Below, piece by piece: positions 45,280 through 54,320 of a DNA stretch of 64,000 bases (within the stretch, counting starts at the first letter, position 1; the number at the start of each line of letters is the position of its first letter). The notes beneath the pieces are model-generated. The model searched no databases and was not told where the DNA came from. It saw only the letters and a list, made by a program, of their open reading frames with translations. Origin of the DNA: Segetibacter sp. 3557_3 (GTDB taxonomy: Bacteria > Bacteroidota > Bacteroidia > Chitinophagales > Chitinophagaceae); the NCBI RefSeq assembly GCF_004354985.1, contig NZ_SMSK01000003.1, positions 248,001 to 312,000 on the forward strand, given 5' to 3'. A program made the translations under genes and the position numbers.

Positions 45280-46188
45280 TCATAACTGTTGGTTATAGAT
45301 AGTTCTTGCAAATGCAATGAAAGCTTTATTTAGCTCATTGATGGATTCTCCCTTGCGTTGGATGAAATAGAAGTGACGGGTAATTTCTAAATTCTGGATT
45401 TGCACCTCGGAAAGTTCATTAGCTGCGAGCTCTTTAATGATTGCACGTTGTGGCAGAAAGCCCAGGCAATCAGCTTCAAGCAGGAAATTTTTTAGCGCCT
45501 CTGTACCTCCCAGCCGAACTTTTACATTGAGATCGCTGATTTTTATTTTATGTGCCTCGAGGCTTTGGCTGAGTGCCGCAAGAGTGCCACTACCTTTTTC
45601 GCGGAGCACCACGGGTATTGCAGGTAGTTCTTTTATGGAGGAAATTTTCTTGTGCGCCAGGCTGCTGCGCGAGTTACAAACGGGCACAACCTTATCGGTA
45701 AGAAAAGGCAGGTACTCTACATTTTTGGTGTTGCCGGGGCCTTCAACAATCCCGAGATTTATGTTCTTCTGGAGCAATGCTTCAAGCACCGATTCGGAAT
45801 TCCGGTTCAACAGGTTGATCTCTACTTCAGGGTACTGCTTATGAAATGCGGAAAGTATACGTGGCAGAATATATAGTGCAACGGTCGTGCTTGCGCCAAG
45901 GCGAAGCATTCCTTTTGCCAGCAGTTTATCTTTAAGAAAAGATATCTCGAAATCTACCTGGTCCTGTATGTTTTTTACATCAAGTAAACGTTCGTATAGC
46001 AACTTGCCGGTTGGGGTAAGCGCTATTTTTAAACCCTGTCGTTCAAACAGCTTCGACTTGTAATCGTTTTCAAGTGACTGGATGTTTTTGCTGATGGCAG
46101 GCTGTGAGAGAAAAAGCACCTGGCTCGCCTTGGTAAAGCTCTTCTGCCGGGCTACTTCAAGAAAAATGAGGTGCTTTGTGCTTAACAT
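45280..46188 (-). CDS. LysR-family transcriptional regulator
   Basis: 303 residues from the ATG at 46188 (MLSTKHLIFLEVARQKSFTK); the frame continues to 46326 but that part is repeat DNA and lacks similarity. The winged helix-turn-helix is in residues 1-60 (ASQVLFLSQPAISKNIQSLE), followed by the periplasmic-binding-like effector domain. It probably senses a small metabolite; its position between threonine synthase and cystathionine beta-synthase suggests control of sulfur or amino acid genes, as CysB-type LysR proteins do. That is inference from location only. Confidence 0.9.
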   Translation of the reverse strand: MLSTKHLIFLEVARQKSFTKASQVLFLSQPAISKNIQSLENDYKSKLFERQGLKIALTPTGKLLYERLLDVKNIQDQVDFEISFLKDKLLAKGMLRLGASTTVALYILPRILSAFHKQYPEVEINLLNRNSESVLEALLQKNINLGIVEGPGNTKNVEYLPFLTDKVVPVCNSRSSLAHKKISSIKELPAIPVVLREKGSGTLAALSQSLEAHKIKISDLNVKVRLGGTEALKNFLLEADCLGFLPQRAIIKELAANELSEVQIQNLEITRHFYFIQRKGESINELNKAFIAFARTIYNQQL

Positions 46189-46278
46189 AGTTGTTGAGGT
46201 TAGCGCGATCGGGGCATTAACCAGGGTACCCACAATTTGGCCGGTAAACAGCCTTGCCGATGCAACAACAGGGGTACA

Positions 46279-46314
46279 GTGCGACCAACCAATAAATTGG
46301 AGGCACGGCGCAAC
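46279..46314 (+). repeat. Dispersed intergenic repeat, copy B
   Basis: Best partner of the repeat at 4326-4361 (30 of 36 identical). It contains an imperfect palindrome CCAATAAATTGG and ends GGCACGGCGCAAC. It lies in the gap between the LysR and cystathionine beta-synthase genes. Confidence 0.6.
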
Positions 46315-46359
46315 AAAAGCCTCCACAAAGTTCTAAAGCCGGTTCAAAAAAATTGTTGC

Positions 46360-47715
46360 TTATTTAGCAAGGCTTTGTATGACGTCGTATTTCGTAACGA
46401 TATGGTAGTTTCCACTTTCATCTTTCGCTACAACCGCGCCGTTGCCTTTGGTGATCAGGCCGCCTAGTCTCTCGATAGGTGTATCAAAGGCAACCAATGG
46501 CAGCGGGGGTTCCATTACACTTTCAATTGATGCAGTTTTAATCTCCGGGCTGGTGAATATCTTTTTGAACAAACCACCTTCGCTAACTGCGCCGATCATG
46601 CCGGTGCCATTCATTACGGGAATTTGCTCGATGTCGTACTTCTTCATGAGCTCAAATGCATCAGCAACGGTTTCGCCGGCTCCGATTGTAACCAGTCTTT
46701 TCGAGGCGCGGCCGCTAACGATATCACGGAATGTTTTTACATCAAGGAAGCCACGCTCCATCATCCACTGGTCGTTGTATAATTTGGCAACGTACCTGCT
46801 GCCATGATCGCAGAAGATTACCACAACAAGGTCGTCTTTCTTCAGCTCATCTTTTAACTGCATGAGTCCTTTGAGCGCTGTGCCCGAACTATAGCCCACA
46901 AACAAACCTTCTTCGCGTGATATTCGCCTTGCCATTACTGCACCATCTTTGTCGGTAACGCGTTCGAATCGATCTATCACCGACATGTCGTAGTTCTGCG
47001 GAACAAAGTCTTCTCCAATTCCTTCCGTTACATAGGGATGCACTTCCTTCATGTCGATCTCACCGGTTTCATGGTATTTCTTCAAAAGGGAACCAAACAC
47101 GTCGATTGCCCAGACTTTGATTGCAGGATTCTTTTCTTTTAGGTATTTGCCCGCTCCGGTGATGGTGCCGCCTGTTCCGGTAGCTACAACAAGGTGGGTG
47201 ATCTTTCCCTCTGTTTGCTCCCACAACTCCGGACCGGTTGTTTCGTAATGTGCCAGCCGGTTCGCCAGGTTGTCGTACTGGTTCATATGAAAGGAGTTGG
47301 GTGTTTCCTTAGCCAGGCGTTTAGATACCGAGTAATAGCTCCTGGGATCTTCAGGGTCAACGTTGGTAGGGCAAACAATAACCTCGGCGCCAACTGCCTT
47401 TAGAATGTCGGCCTTTTCTTTTGATTGTTTATCGGTGGTTGCGAATATGCATTTGTAGCCCTTTACCACTGCAGCAAGTGCCAGGCCCATACCGGTGTTT
47501 CCGCTTGTGCCTTCTATGATGGTGCCGCCCGGTTTGATCTTGCCTTCCTTTTCTGCAACTTCCAGCATCTTGAAGGCCATGCGATCCTTGACGGAGTTCC
47601 CGGGATTGAAGTATTCCACTTTTGCAAGAACGGTACAAGGAAGTTCCCGGGTGATTTTATTAATTTTTATCAGGGGAGTATTTCCTAATGTTTCAAGGAT
47701 ACTGTTTAACCACAT
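46360..47715 (-). CDS. Cystathionine beta-synthase with tandem CBS domains
   Basis: 451 residues. The PLP domain has the lysine in NPGNSVKDRMAF (Lys43), the phosphate loop EGTSGNTGMGLAL and VATGTGGTITGAGKYL. Residues 335-451 form a pair of CBS domains (SKRLVTIGAGETVADAFELM and later SVMEPPLPLVAFD) that usually bind adenosyl groups. There is no N-terminal heme domain, unlike the animal enzyme. It condenses serine and homocysteine, or acts as a cysteine synthase. A minus-strand TACCTTTG box (47733-47740) sits 17 bases upstream. The LysR gene downstream may regulate it. Confidence 0.93.
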   Translation of the reverse strand: MWLNSILETLGNTPLIKINKITRELPCTVLAKVEYFNPGNSVKDRMAFKMLEVAEKEGKIKPGGTIIEGTSGNTGMGLALAAVVKGYKCIFATTDKQSKEKADILKAVGAEVIVCPTNVDPEDPRSYYSVSKRLAKETPNSFHMNQYDNLANRLAHYETTGPELWEQTEGKITHLVVATGTGGTITGAGKYLKEKNPAIKVWAIDVFGSLLKKYHETGEIDMKEVHPYVTEGIGEDFVPQNYDMSVIDRFERVTDKDGAVMARRISREEGLFVGYSSGTALKGLMQLKDELKKDDLVVVIFCDHGSRYVAKLYNDQWMMERGFLDVKTFRDIVSGRASKRLVTIGAGETVADAFELMKKYDIEQIPVMNGTGMIGAVSEGGLFKKIFTSPEIKTASIESVMEPPLPLVAFDTPIERLGGLITKGNGAVVAKDESGNYHIVTKYDVIQSLAK

Positions 47716-47732
47716 ATTCGTAAGACTTTATT

Positions 47733-47740
47733 CAAAGGTA
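47733..47740 (-). promoter_or_regulatory. Bacteroidota-type -7 box for cystathionine beta-synthase
   Basis: On the minus strand TACCTTTG, ending 17 bases before the ATG at 47715. The -33 element is not clear at the usual spacing. Confidence 0.45.
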
Positions 47741-47920
47741 ATGAAATCGCAATGGGGTGATTGCCTTAACAGTAAGGCAGATGGTAAAGTTTATAGAAAG
47801 GTAACCGGTGGACCAATATCCAGGGTCGATGAGGTTTTTTGACTGTATTCGCTTCCGGGTTTGCCGACCTGGTACATTAGCCAGCAATTGCTACCCCGGT
47901 ATGAAGGTTTTTAACAGGTA

Positions 47921-49507
47921 CTAACTTTTAAGCACGGCCAGTGCTTTTTTCACAAATTCGTCGTCGTTGTTCATCACTTCATAATAGCCTTCGTATCTCC
48001 AGATCTGCCTCGCCATAAGTGGTGGAATCCGGCGGAACAGGTCTTCGCGATCCTTTGTCGTAACCTTATTGAGATCGATAGAATCACGGGCGGCAAAATC
48101 TTTAAGGGCGTTCCATTCAGCATTGGTCGTTTTGAAGCCGGAAGAGAGCTCAAGTGGTGTTTTATAGGAGGTAAACCTGGATTTATTCTGAATATAATAG
48201 CTGTAAATAAAATTGCTTAATGTGCCTTTCGTATAAAGCCGGCTTGCTTCGGTGCCCAATGCAGTAGTGTCGTATGGAACAAATATGTCGGGGGTAATTC
48301 CGCCGCCACCATAAACGGTTCTTCCTTTTTTTGTTTTAAATGGCTCACTCGTTGCGGTAGAGTCACCCCGTACCACCTCACCATTGTGAAAACGGGTGTA
48401 AACTTCTTCTTCGTAGGCGCTGTAGCCTTTATTGTAGGGCTTCTGGATATTTCTGCCCAACGGGGTAAAATAACGTGCGACTGTCAGGCGCAAACCCGAG
48501 CCATCCGACAGGCCAAACTGCTCCTGTACCAGGCCCTTGCCAAATGTTCTTCTTCCGATGATGGTTGCCCTGTCCCAATCCTGTAAAGCACCTGAGAGCA
48601 CTTCGCTGGCGCTTGCTGACGACTCGTCAACCAACATGGTAAGCGCACCGGTTTCGAACAATCCATCACGCTGGCAACGGTATTCGTATTTGGGCACATG
48701 GGTTCCCTCAGTATAAACGACTAGCTTATTGCCATCGAGAAACTCGTCGGCAATTTTCACTGCCTGGTTCAAGAGACCGCCGCCGTTACCCCTAAGGTCA
48801 ACAATCAACTTTTTCATACCGCTGGCCTGCAGTTTTTCCATGGACTGCATAAACTCGCGGTAGGTGAGCTCATTGAACATGTTTATGTGTATAAAACCAG
48901 TTTCGGGGGTGATCATATAAGCGACATCAACGGAAGGGGTAGGAATGGTGCCGCGTTTTATGGTAAATGGTTTGAGCCTGCCATCTCTAAAGACAGTCAC
49001 CTTTACTTCACTTCCGCGCTCTCCACGAAGAAGCTTCCGGATGTTGTCGGGCTTGATTTTCACGCCTGCAATCTTTGAGGTGTCGTTTACAGCGATGATT
49101 TTATCACCGACCTGGATGCCTGCAAGATCGGAAGGGCCATTTTTGAGGACATTCAGCACATTAACGGTATCATAAAAAAGCTGGAACTCGACACCGATTC
49201 CACTGAAGTTGCCACGGAGCTCGTCGTTGATGTCGGTGAGCCTGGTTGCGGGAATATAAATTGAATGTGGATCGAGCCTGGAAAGCATTTCCTGGATCGC
49301 CTTATTACCAAGTGTATCTGTTTTAACCGGGTCAACATATTTCATTTGAATAAGGTCGATCACCTCCTGCATCGGGCTCTTGTTACTCATCTTGAAGAAA
49401 CCCGGCATGCTTGTGTTTTCCCGGAGCTTGTAACCGATCGTCATTCCCAAAACCATCACAACGGAAAACAACAAGGGCAACCAAACCTGAACTTTTCTAT
49501 TGACCAT
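47921..49507 (-). CDS. S41-family carboxyl-terminal processing protease (CtpA-like)
   Basis: 528 residues. An N-terminal membrane anchor (VQVWLPLLFSVVMVLGMTIG) is followed by a PDZ domain (about 85-170, PSDLAGIQVGDKIIAVND) and the S41 catalytic domain with the serine in VDESSASASEVLSG and the lysine in RRTFGKGLVQ. It cleaves C-terminal peptides of exported proteins in the periplasm. Length and domain order match the C-terminal-processing peptidase CtpA/Prc of this phylum. It stands between the cystathionine beta-synthase gene and a small outer-membrane protein gene, without clear operon ties. Confidence 0.94.
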   Translation of the reverse strand: MVNRKVQVWLPLLFSVVMVLGMTIGYKLRENTSMPGFFKMSNKSPMQEVIDLIQMKYVDPVKTDTLGNKAIQEMLSRLDPHSIYIPATRLTDINDELRGNFSGIGVEFQLFYDTVNVLNVLKNGPSDLAGIQVGDKIIAVNDTSKIAGVKIKPDNIRKLLRGERGSEVKVTVFRDGRLKPFTIKRGTIPTPSVDVAYMITPETGFIHINMFNELTYREFMQSMEKLQASGMKKLIVDLRGNGGGLLNQAVKIADEFLDGNKLVVYTEGTHVPKYEYRCQRDGLFETGALTMLVDESSASASEVLSGALQDWDRATIIGRRTFGKGLVQEQFGLSDGSGLRLTVARYFTPLGRNIQKPYNKGYSAYEEEVYTRFHNGEVVRGDSTATSEPFKTKKGRTVYGGGGITPDIFVPYDTTALGTEASRLYTKGTLSNFIYSYYIQNKSRFTSYKTPLELSSGFKTTNAEWNALKDFAARDSIDLNKVTTKDREDLFRRIPPLMARQIWRYEGYYEVMNNDDEFVKKALAVLKS

Positions 49508-49730
49508 ACTGTAGGTAGTGCTTATTTAAGGCACGAATTTCACGATTTATGGCGAATAAGCATGTAACGAGCCGTTAATACCATTATGTTTTTAATTAAT
49601 CAACCGTTTAGCTTCAACAAACTATGATAGCTTACGACTCCCCCCACTTATTGTGGTGCCAATTATACAGCAACCTAAACGGGGGTAAAAAGCTTAGGTG
49701 CAGCGAGTGAGGCCAGGATTTCCTGAAAAC

Positions 49731-49760
49731 AAAAAGGTTCCTGTCGCGCGGACAGGAACC
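49731..49760 (-). terminator. Intrinsic terminator of the small barrel protein gene
   Basis: A perfect 10-bp stem (GGTTCCTGTC with GACAGGAACC) around GCGCG, with the T-run on the minus strand. It begins 24 bases after the stop codon at 49785. Confidence 0.9.
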
Positions 49761-49784
49761 CTTAAATATTCAAATAAGATATTA

Positions 49785-50258
49785 TTAGTTGAGAACATAC
49801 CGGATACCGACGCCCCCAAACTGAGGTTGTAAACCTGCGTTGCCCAGGATGCTAAAACTGGGTTGCCAGTCGAGGCTGAGGTTGATGGGTACGTTTGGGA
49901 TTTTGAAGTCAAGACCGATTACACCGTCAATACCAAGATCAGTGCGTGTGTTGTTGATGGCTTTGTATTTTGAACCGTATACACCAACATGCGCGCCGGG
50001 GCCTACATACCAGGCAAGTCCGCTAACACCTTCAAGCGGGTAATGAAATTCGTATAGACCAATCACCCGTACGCCTTCCCTGAAAAACAGTGCCTGGGCT
50101 TCAAGTGCGTTTTTAACCGTAACGAATTTCTTATAGCTGAATGCCACTCCCGAAGATATTTTTACTCCTGCTGCTGTTGCGTATGGAGGTCCTGAAACAT
50201 CCTGGCTAAATGAGGCAAATGATACCAGCATTGCAAGAGAAAACAACAGCTTTTTCAT
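49785..50258 (-). CDS. Small outer-membrane beta-barrel protein
   Basis: 157 residues. A signal peptide (MKKLLFSLAMLVSFASFSQ) is followed by alternating beta-strands and ends GGVGIRYVLN. The layout matches eight-stranded porin-like proteins of Bacteroidota, but the exact family is not clear. A strong terminator follows at 49731-49760, so it is a single-gene unit. It is divergent from rimO with about 117 bases between starts; a minus-strand TAACTTTT at 50310-50317 might be its -7 box. Confidence 0.82.
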   Translation of the reverse strand: MKKLLFSLAMLVSFASFSQDVSGPPYATAAGVKISSGVAFSYKKFVTVKNALEAQALFFREGVRVIGLYEFHYPLEGVSGLAWYVGPGAHVGVYGSKYKAINNTRTDLGIDGVIGLDFKIPNVPINLSLDWQPSFSILGNAGLQPQFGGVGIRYVLN

Positions 50259-50358
50259 CGGAAAATGGTTTAGAAATGGTTAGTAGTTATACATGGGCGA
50301 AGATGTTTAAAAAGTTATAAATGAAAGGTTAAATTCAATGGCAGGACATCAATCTCCC

Positions 50359-50366
50359 TAACTTTG
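50359..50366 (+). promoter_or_regulatory. Bacteroidota-type -7 box for rimO
   Basis: TAACTTTG fits TAnnTTTG and ends nine bases before the ATG at 50376, giving a very short leader. No strong -33 TTG was seen. Confidence 0.45.
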
Positions 50367-50375
50367 CGGCTCTTT

Positions 50376-51686
50376 ATGAAATCTAGAACACTAAGAAAAG
50401 ATAAGGTAAACATCATCACCCTCGGCTGTAGCAAGAATATGGTTGACAGTGAGGTGTTAAGTGGGCAGCTGCTGGCGAATGATATCTCCGTGGTGCATGA
50501 GAGCGCCAAAAAGGATCACAATATTGTTATCGTAAATACCTGTGGTTTTATTGATAAGGCAAAAGAAGAAAGTGTAAACACCATTCTTGAACAGGTTGAG
50601 TTGAAGCGCCGTGGACGCCTGGATAAGGTATATGTTACGGGTTGCTTAAGTGAGCGTTACCGAAATAACCTTGAAGCAGAGATCCCCGAGGTGGATGCCT
50701 ATTTCGGAACAATGGAGCTGCCCCTGATCTTAAAACGATTTGAAGCAAACTACCAGGCTGAGTTGATTGGAGAAAGGTTGCTCAGTACTCCTTCGCACTA
50801 TGCATACCTGAAAATCAGCGAAGGCTGTAATCGTACCTGCTCATTTTGCGCCATTCCTTTGATGCGTGGGCAGCATACCAGCAAAACAATAGAGCAATTG
50901 GTGGCGGAAGCCGAGGGCCTGGTGAAACGTGGGGTAAAAGAAGTCATGCTTATTGCGCAGGAGCTTACTTATTACGGCCTCGACATCTATAAGCGCCGGG
51001 AGTTACCCCGGCTTTTACATGCGCTTGCCGATGTTAAAGGACTCGAGTGGATACGCCTGCATTATGCTTATCCCAGCAAGTTTCCGCTTGAGATACTTGA
51101 TGCTGTTAGGGAGCGGGACAATATCTGCAACTACCTTGATATGCCACTTCAACATGCTTCTAACAACATGTTGAAAGCAATGCGGAGACAAATAACCCGG
51201 GAAGAGATGACCGAGTTGATTTATAATATTCGCGAGAAAGTACCGGGTATATGCCTGAGGACAACCCTTATAGCGGGCTTTCCTGGTGAAACGGAGGATG
51301 ATGTTGAAGAACTTAAGGGGTTCCTGGAAGAGCATCGTTTTGACCGGGTTGGTATATTTTCATATAGTCATGAAGAAGGGACCGGTGCATATAGCCTGGT
51401 TGATAACATACCCCAGGAAGTAAAGGAAAGCCGTTGCCAGGAAATCATGGAAGTACAGCAGGAAATCAGCCTTGAGAAAAACCAGGAGAAAGTTGGTAAA
51501 GTGTTTAAAGTAATTGTGGATAAGAAGGAAGCAGGGCGCTATCTTGGCAGAACAGAGTTCGACAGCGTTGAAGTGGATAATGAGGTGGTCATTAACACCC
51601 CCAAACCCTTACCGATTGGCGACTTTGTTCAGGTTAAAATTACTAAGGCTTTTGATTACGACCTGGAAGGAGATGTGATAGCTTAA
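50376..51686 (+). CDS. rimO: Ribosomal protein S12 methylthiotransferase RimO
   Basis: 436 residues from the ATG at 50376; the upstream TTG at 50364 overlaps the -7 box and is less likely. The N-terminal MTTase domain begins VNIITLGCSKNMVDSEVL. The radical SAM cluster is CNRTCSFC (Cys near 151, 155 and 158), and a TRAM domain closes the protein. It adds a methylthio group to Asp of ribosomal protein S12. The name is supported over MiaB by the IPLMRGQHTSK stretch after the cluster. bshC follows on the same strand after 94 bases. Confidence 0.93.
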   Translation: MKSRTLRKDKVNIITLGCSKNMVDSEVLSGQLLANDISVVHESAKKDHNIVIVNTCGFIDKAKEESVNTILEQVELKRRGRLDKVYVTGCLSERYRNNLEAEIPEVDAYFGTMELPLILKRFEANYQAELIGERLLSTPSHYAYLKISEGCNRTCSFCAIPLMRGQHTSKTIEQLVAEAEGLVKRGVKEVMLIAQELTYYGLDIYKRRELPRLLHALADVKGLEWIRLHYAYPSKFPLEILDAVRERDNICNYLDMPLQHASNNMLKAMRRQITREEMTELIYNIREKVPGICLRTTLIAGFPGETEDDVEELKGFLEEHRFDRVGIFSYSHEEGTGAYSLVDNIPQEVKESRCQEIMEVQQEISLEKNQEKVGKVFKVIVDKKEAGRYLGRTEFDSVEVDNEVVINTPKPLPIGDFVQVKITKAFDYDLEGDVIA

Positions 51687-51780
51687 CATGTGAACTTGTT
51701 GTTGGCGCTTGCGCATCCAGCAGGGATCTTTACCACATGGTTATAAATAAAAACAACCAAACTAATCGTCTACTGCAACC

Positions 51781-53376
51781 ATGCCGATAAACTGCGATTA
51801 CATTGCTTATAAAAGTACCGGCTACTTTTCCAGGATCATAACGGACTATCTCGACGGATCAGAAAACATCAAACCACTTATTGCGCATCCGCCTACAATT
51901 GAAGGGATAAGCGCAGCCATTGCCAATCGCATTAATGCACCTTCTCACAGGGAGCTGTTGGTATCAGAACTCAGGCAGCAATATAATGGATTGCCACTCT
52001 CGGCGCTGCAACAGGAAAACCTTGCTAAGCTTTCGCAGGATACCACATTCACCATTTGCACAGCACATCAACCCAACATCTTTACGGGTCACCTATACTT
52101 CATCTACAAAATTCTTCACACCATTAAGCTTGCGCAGGAGCTTGGCAGGCAGATGCCGCAATACCACTTTGTGCCCTTTTATTATATGGGTAGCGAAGAC
52201 GCCGATCTTGAAGAACTTGGTCATATTAACCTGAATGGTGAAAAGCTCGAGTGGAAAACAAACCAGACCGGCGCCGTAGGAAGAATGAAAGTTGACAAAC
52301 ACCTTATTGCATTGATCGAAAGAATATATGGTGAATTGGGTGTACTCCCTTTTGGCAATGAATTGTCGGAATTGCTGCGGTCTGCTTACCAGGAAGGTGT
52401 TACCATTCAACAAGCAACGCTTGTATTGGTTAACCAGCTGTTTGGCGAATACGGGCTCCTCGTGCTGATCCCGGACAATGCAAACCTGAAAAGGCCATTT
52501 AACCCTATTGTAAAACGCGAGTTAACAGCGCAGTTTTCACACCCGTTGGTTGAGTCGACTGCAAAGAAGTTAGGCGAAAACTATAAGGTACAGGCGAGTG
52601 GTCGCGATATCAACCTGTTTTATCTTGATGATGGTGCCCGTGACCGGATCGTATTTGAAGAAGGTGTATTCCGGGTGCCCGGCAAGGTTTGGATGACGGA
52701 ACAGGTGCTCGAAGAGCTGGAGAGCCATCCTGAACGGTTCAGTGCTAATGTAATTCTCAGGGGACTTTTCCAGGAGATGATACTACCCAACATTGCCTTC
52801 ATCGGGGGTGGTGGTGAAGTTGCCTACTGGCTGGAATTGAAAGCCGTTTTCGATGCTGCAGATGTGCCATACCCCGTTTTGTTGCTCAGGAATTCATTCG
52901 TTCTTGTCGACAAAACTTCGCGGGATACGGTCTCGAAACTTGGGTTTTCCTTGCCAGAATTTTTTGCGCCGCAGGACGTTCTCGTCGAAAAACATGTAAG
53001 GAGGAGTTCTGGGCTACAACTGTCATTGGAGCAGGAGAGGGAACAGTTTCGGGATAGCTACAAGCATATCCAGGATGTTGCGGCAAAGGTGGATCCAACG
53101 TTATTGGCTCACGTTGGGGCGCTGCAAAGTGAGCTTGATAAAAAGTTCATTGCTTTGGAGAAGAAGATGCTACGGGCGGAAAAGCGAAAATTTGAAAGTG
53201 CTACAAGGCAAATTCAATGGGTGAAATCGACGTTATTTCCTCGTAACAATTTGCAGGAGCGCGTAGATAACCTGTCGCCATGGTATGCCCGGTATGGCAA
53301 ACAATTGTTTGATGAATTACTGGCTTGTTCGCAAACAACAGCACAGGAGTTTGGCATTGCGAGGTTAGCCGATTAA
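51781..53376 (+). CDS. bshC: Bacillithiol biosynthesis cysteine-adding enzyme BshC
   Basis: 531 residues. The N-terminal Rossmann-like part shows AHQPNIFTGHLYFIYKILHTI and YYMGSEDADLEELGHINLNGE, and a long coiled coil lies near residues 400-470, as in the known BshC structure. It joins cysteine to glucosaminyl-malate to complete bacillithiol, the low-molecular-weight thiol of many Bacteroidota and Firmicutes. Its stop codon shares the bases TTAA with the stop of the opposing DUF6929-like gene. BshA and BshB are not in the window. Confidence 0.92.
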   Translation: MPINCDYIAYKSTGYFSRIITDYLDGSENIKPLIAHPPTIEGISAAIANRINAPSHRELLVSELRQQYNGLPLSALQQENLAKLSQDTTFTICTAHQPNIFTGHLYFIYKILHTIKLAQELGRQMPQYHFVPFYYMGSEDADLEELGHINLNGEKLEWKTNQTGAVGRMKVDKHLIALIERIYGELGVLPFGNELSELLRSAYQEGVTIQQATLVLVNQLFGEYGLLVLIPDNANLKRPFNPIVKRELTAQFSHPLVESTAKKLGENYKVQASGRDINLFYLDDGARDRIVFEEGVFRVPGKVWMTEQVLEELESHPERFSANVILRGLFQEMILPNIAFIGGGGEVAYWLELKAVFDAADVPYPVLLLRNSFVLVDKTSRDTVSKLGFSLPEFFAPQDVLVEKHVRRSSGLQLSLEQEREQFRDSYKHIQDVAAKVDPTLLAHVGALQSELDKKFIALEKKMLRAEKRKFESATRQIQWVKSTLFPRNNLQERVDNLSPWYARYGKQLFDELLACSQTTAQEFGIARLAD

Positions 53377-54320
53377 GGGATAATTAGCTTTACTTTGAAG
53401 AGGCGGGTATTGCCCTTATCGTTATCGGCCACCAGGTGCAAAAGCATGGTGGCACCATTACCTTCCTGGATACAAACACCCTCGATCTTTTGATCTTTAA
53501 ACGCGGAGTCATGGTCACTGAGTTTAAGCCATCCATTGGGTGTAATGGACCCTGCAGATGTTTTGGTACTGATATCATTTATCCACCCGATGTAACTGTC
53601 TCCGATTTCACCGTCGTCATAAGCATTTGTTGTAGCCTCTGTTGAAGCCGTAAAAAAAAGCCGGTCATTATGATCTATTGCAAGCCCGGATATTCCGGCA
53701 AATGCTTTTGTATTGCGGGGCAGTTGTACCGCAGCAATATGGAAGGAGACACGGGACTGATTCTTCCAGAAATCGTTGCTGGTAAAAACCAGGTGGTTAA
53801 CCGGTTGTGCAAGGTTGCCCCGGTTGCTGATGACTAATCCTCCTTTAAGGGCTGTGAGGCCTTCGTAATTGGTTTCTTTGATACCCCGCTTGCGCACCCT
53901 TGCATTAAACGTTTTGGTGTGTACGATAGTTCGTTTGGCTGGATCACCAGTTGCATTGCTGATCAGGAGTTTGTTTCGTAGGGCTGTAGAGCCCGAACCT
54001 AACATCAGAAGCGACTTGTTTGGGAGAACCGTGGAGGATTCGATGTCGGTTTTCTTACTCTTCTCAATCCTCTTTGTTTTGCTGGTAAACAGTTGTATGG
54101 CCGAAAGCTTGTTGTATGCGGTGTCAAGCACCCGGTATTCCGTGGCATCGTCACCAAACAGGTATAGCTTACCCGATGTATACTCTATTGATGAGCCCGA
54201 GGGGAAGTCTTCCAGGAGCTTCGCCTCTATCAATGTTAGCGATGGTTGTTGATCAGGCAATTTCTGATTTGTCGAACTCATTAGGCCAGCCATCAGCAAC
54301 CAATTTATCCAGTTTTTCAT
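53373..54320 (-). CDS. DUF6929-like protein overlapping purE
   Basis: 315 residues if started at 54320 (MKNWINWLLMAGLMSSTNQ); this start lies 68 bases inside the 3' end of purE in another frame. ATG codons at 54293 or 54281 reduce the overlap. The rest is a beta-propeller-like domain with KLYLFGDDATEYRVLD and LAIDHNDRLFFTASTEA. The family is a tentative recollection and its function is unknown. Same strand as purE, so translation may be coupled. Its 3' end overlaps the bshC stop by four bases. Confidence 0.75.
   Translation of the reverse strand: MKNWINWLLMAGLMSSTNQKLPDQQPSLTLIEAKLLEDFPSGSSIEYTSGKLYLFGDDATEYRVLDTAYNKLSAIQLFTSKTKRIEKSKKTDIESSTVLPNKSLLMLGSGSTALRNKLLISNATGDPAKRTIVHTKTFNARVRKRGIKETNYEGLTALKGGLVISNRGNLAQPVNHLVFTSNDFWKNQSRVSFHIAAVQLPRNTKAFAGISGLAIDHNDRLFFTASTEATTNAYDDGEIGDSYIGWINDISTKTSAGSITPNGWLKLSDHDSAFKDQKIEGVCIQEGNGATMLLHLVADNDKGNTRLFKVKLIIP

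Noticed and set aside
46189-46326. N-terminal extension of the LysR protein
   Set aside because: The extra 46 codons are encoded by the dispersed-repeat region and precede the normal helix-turn-helix start.
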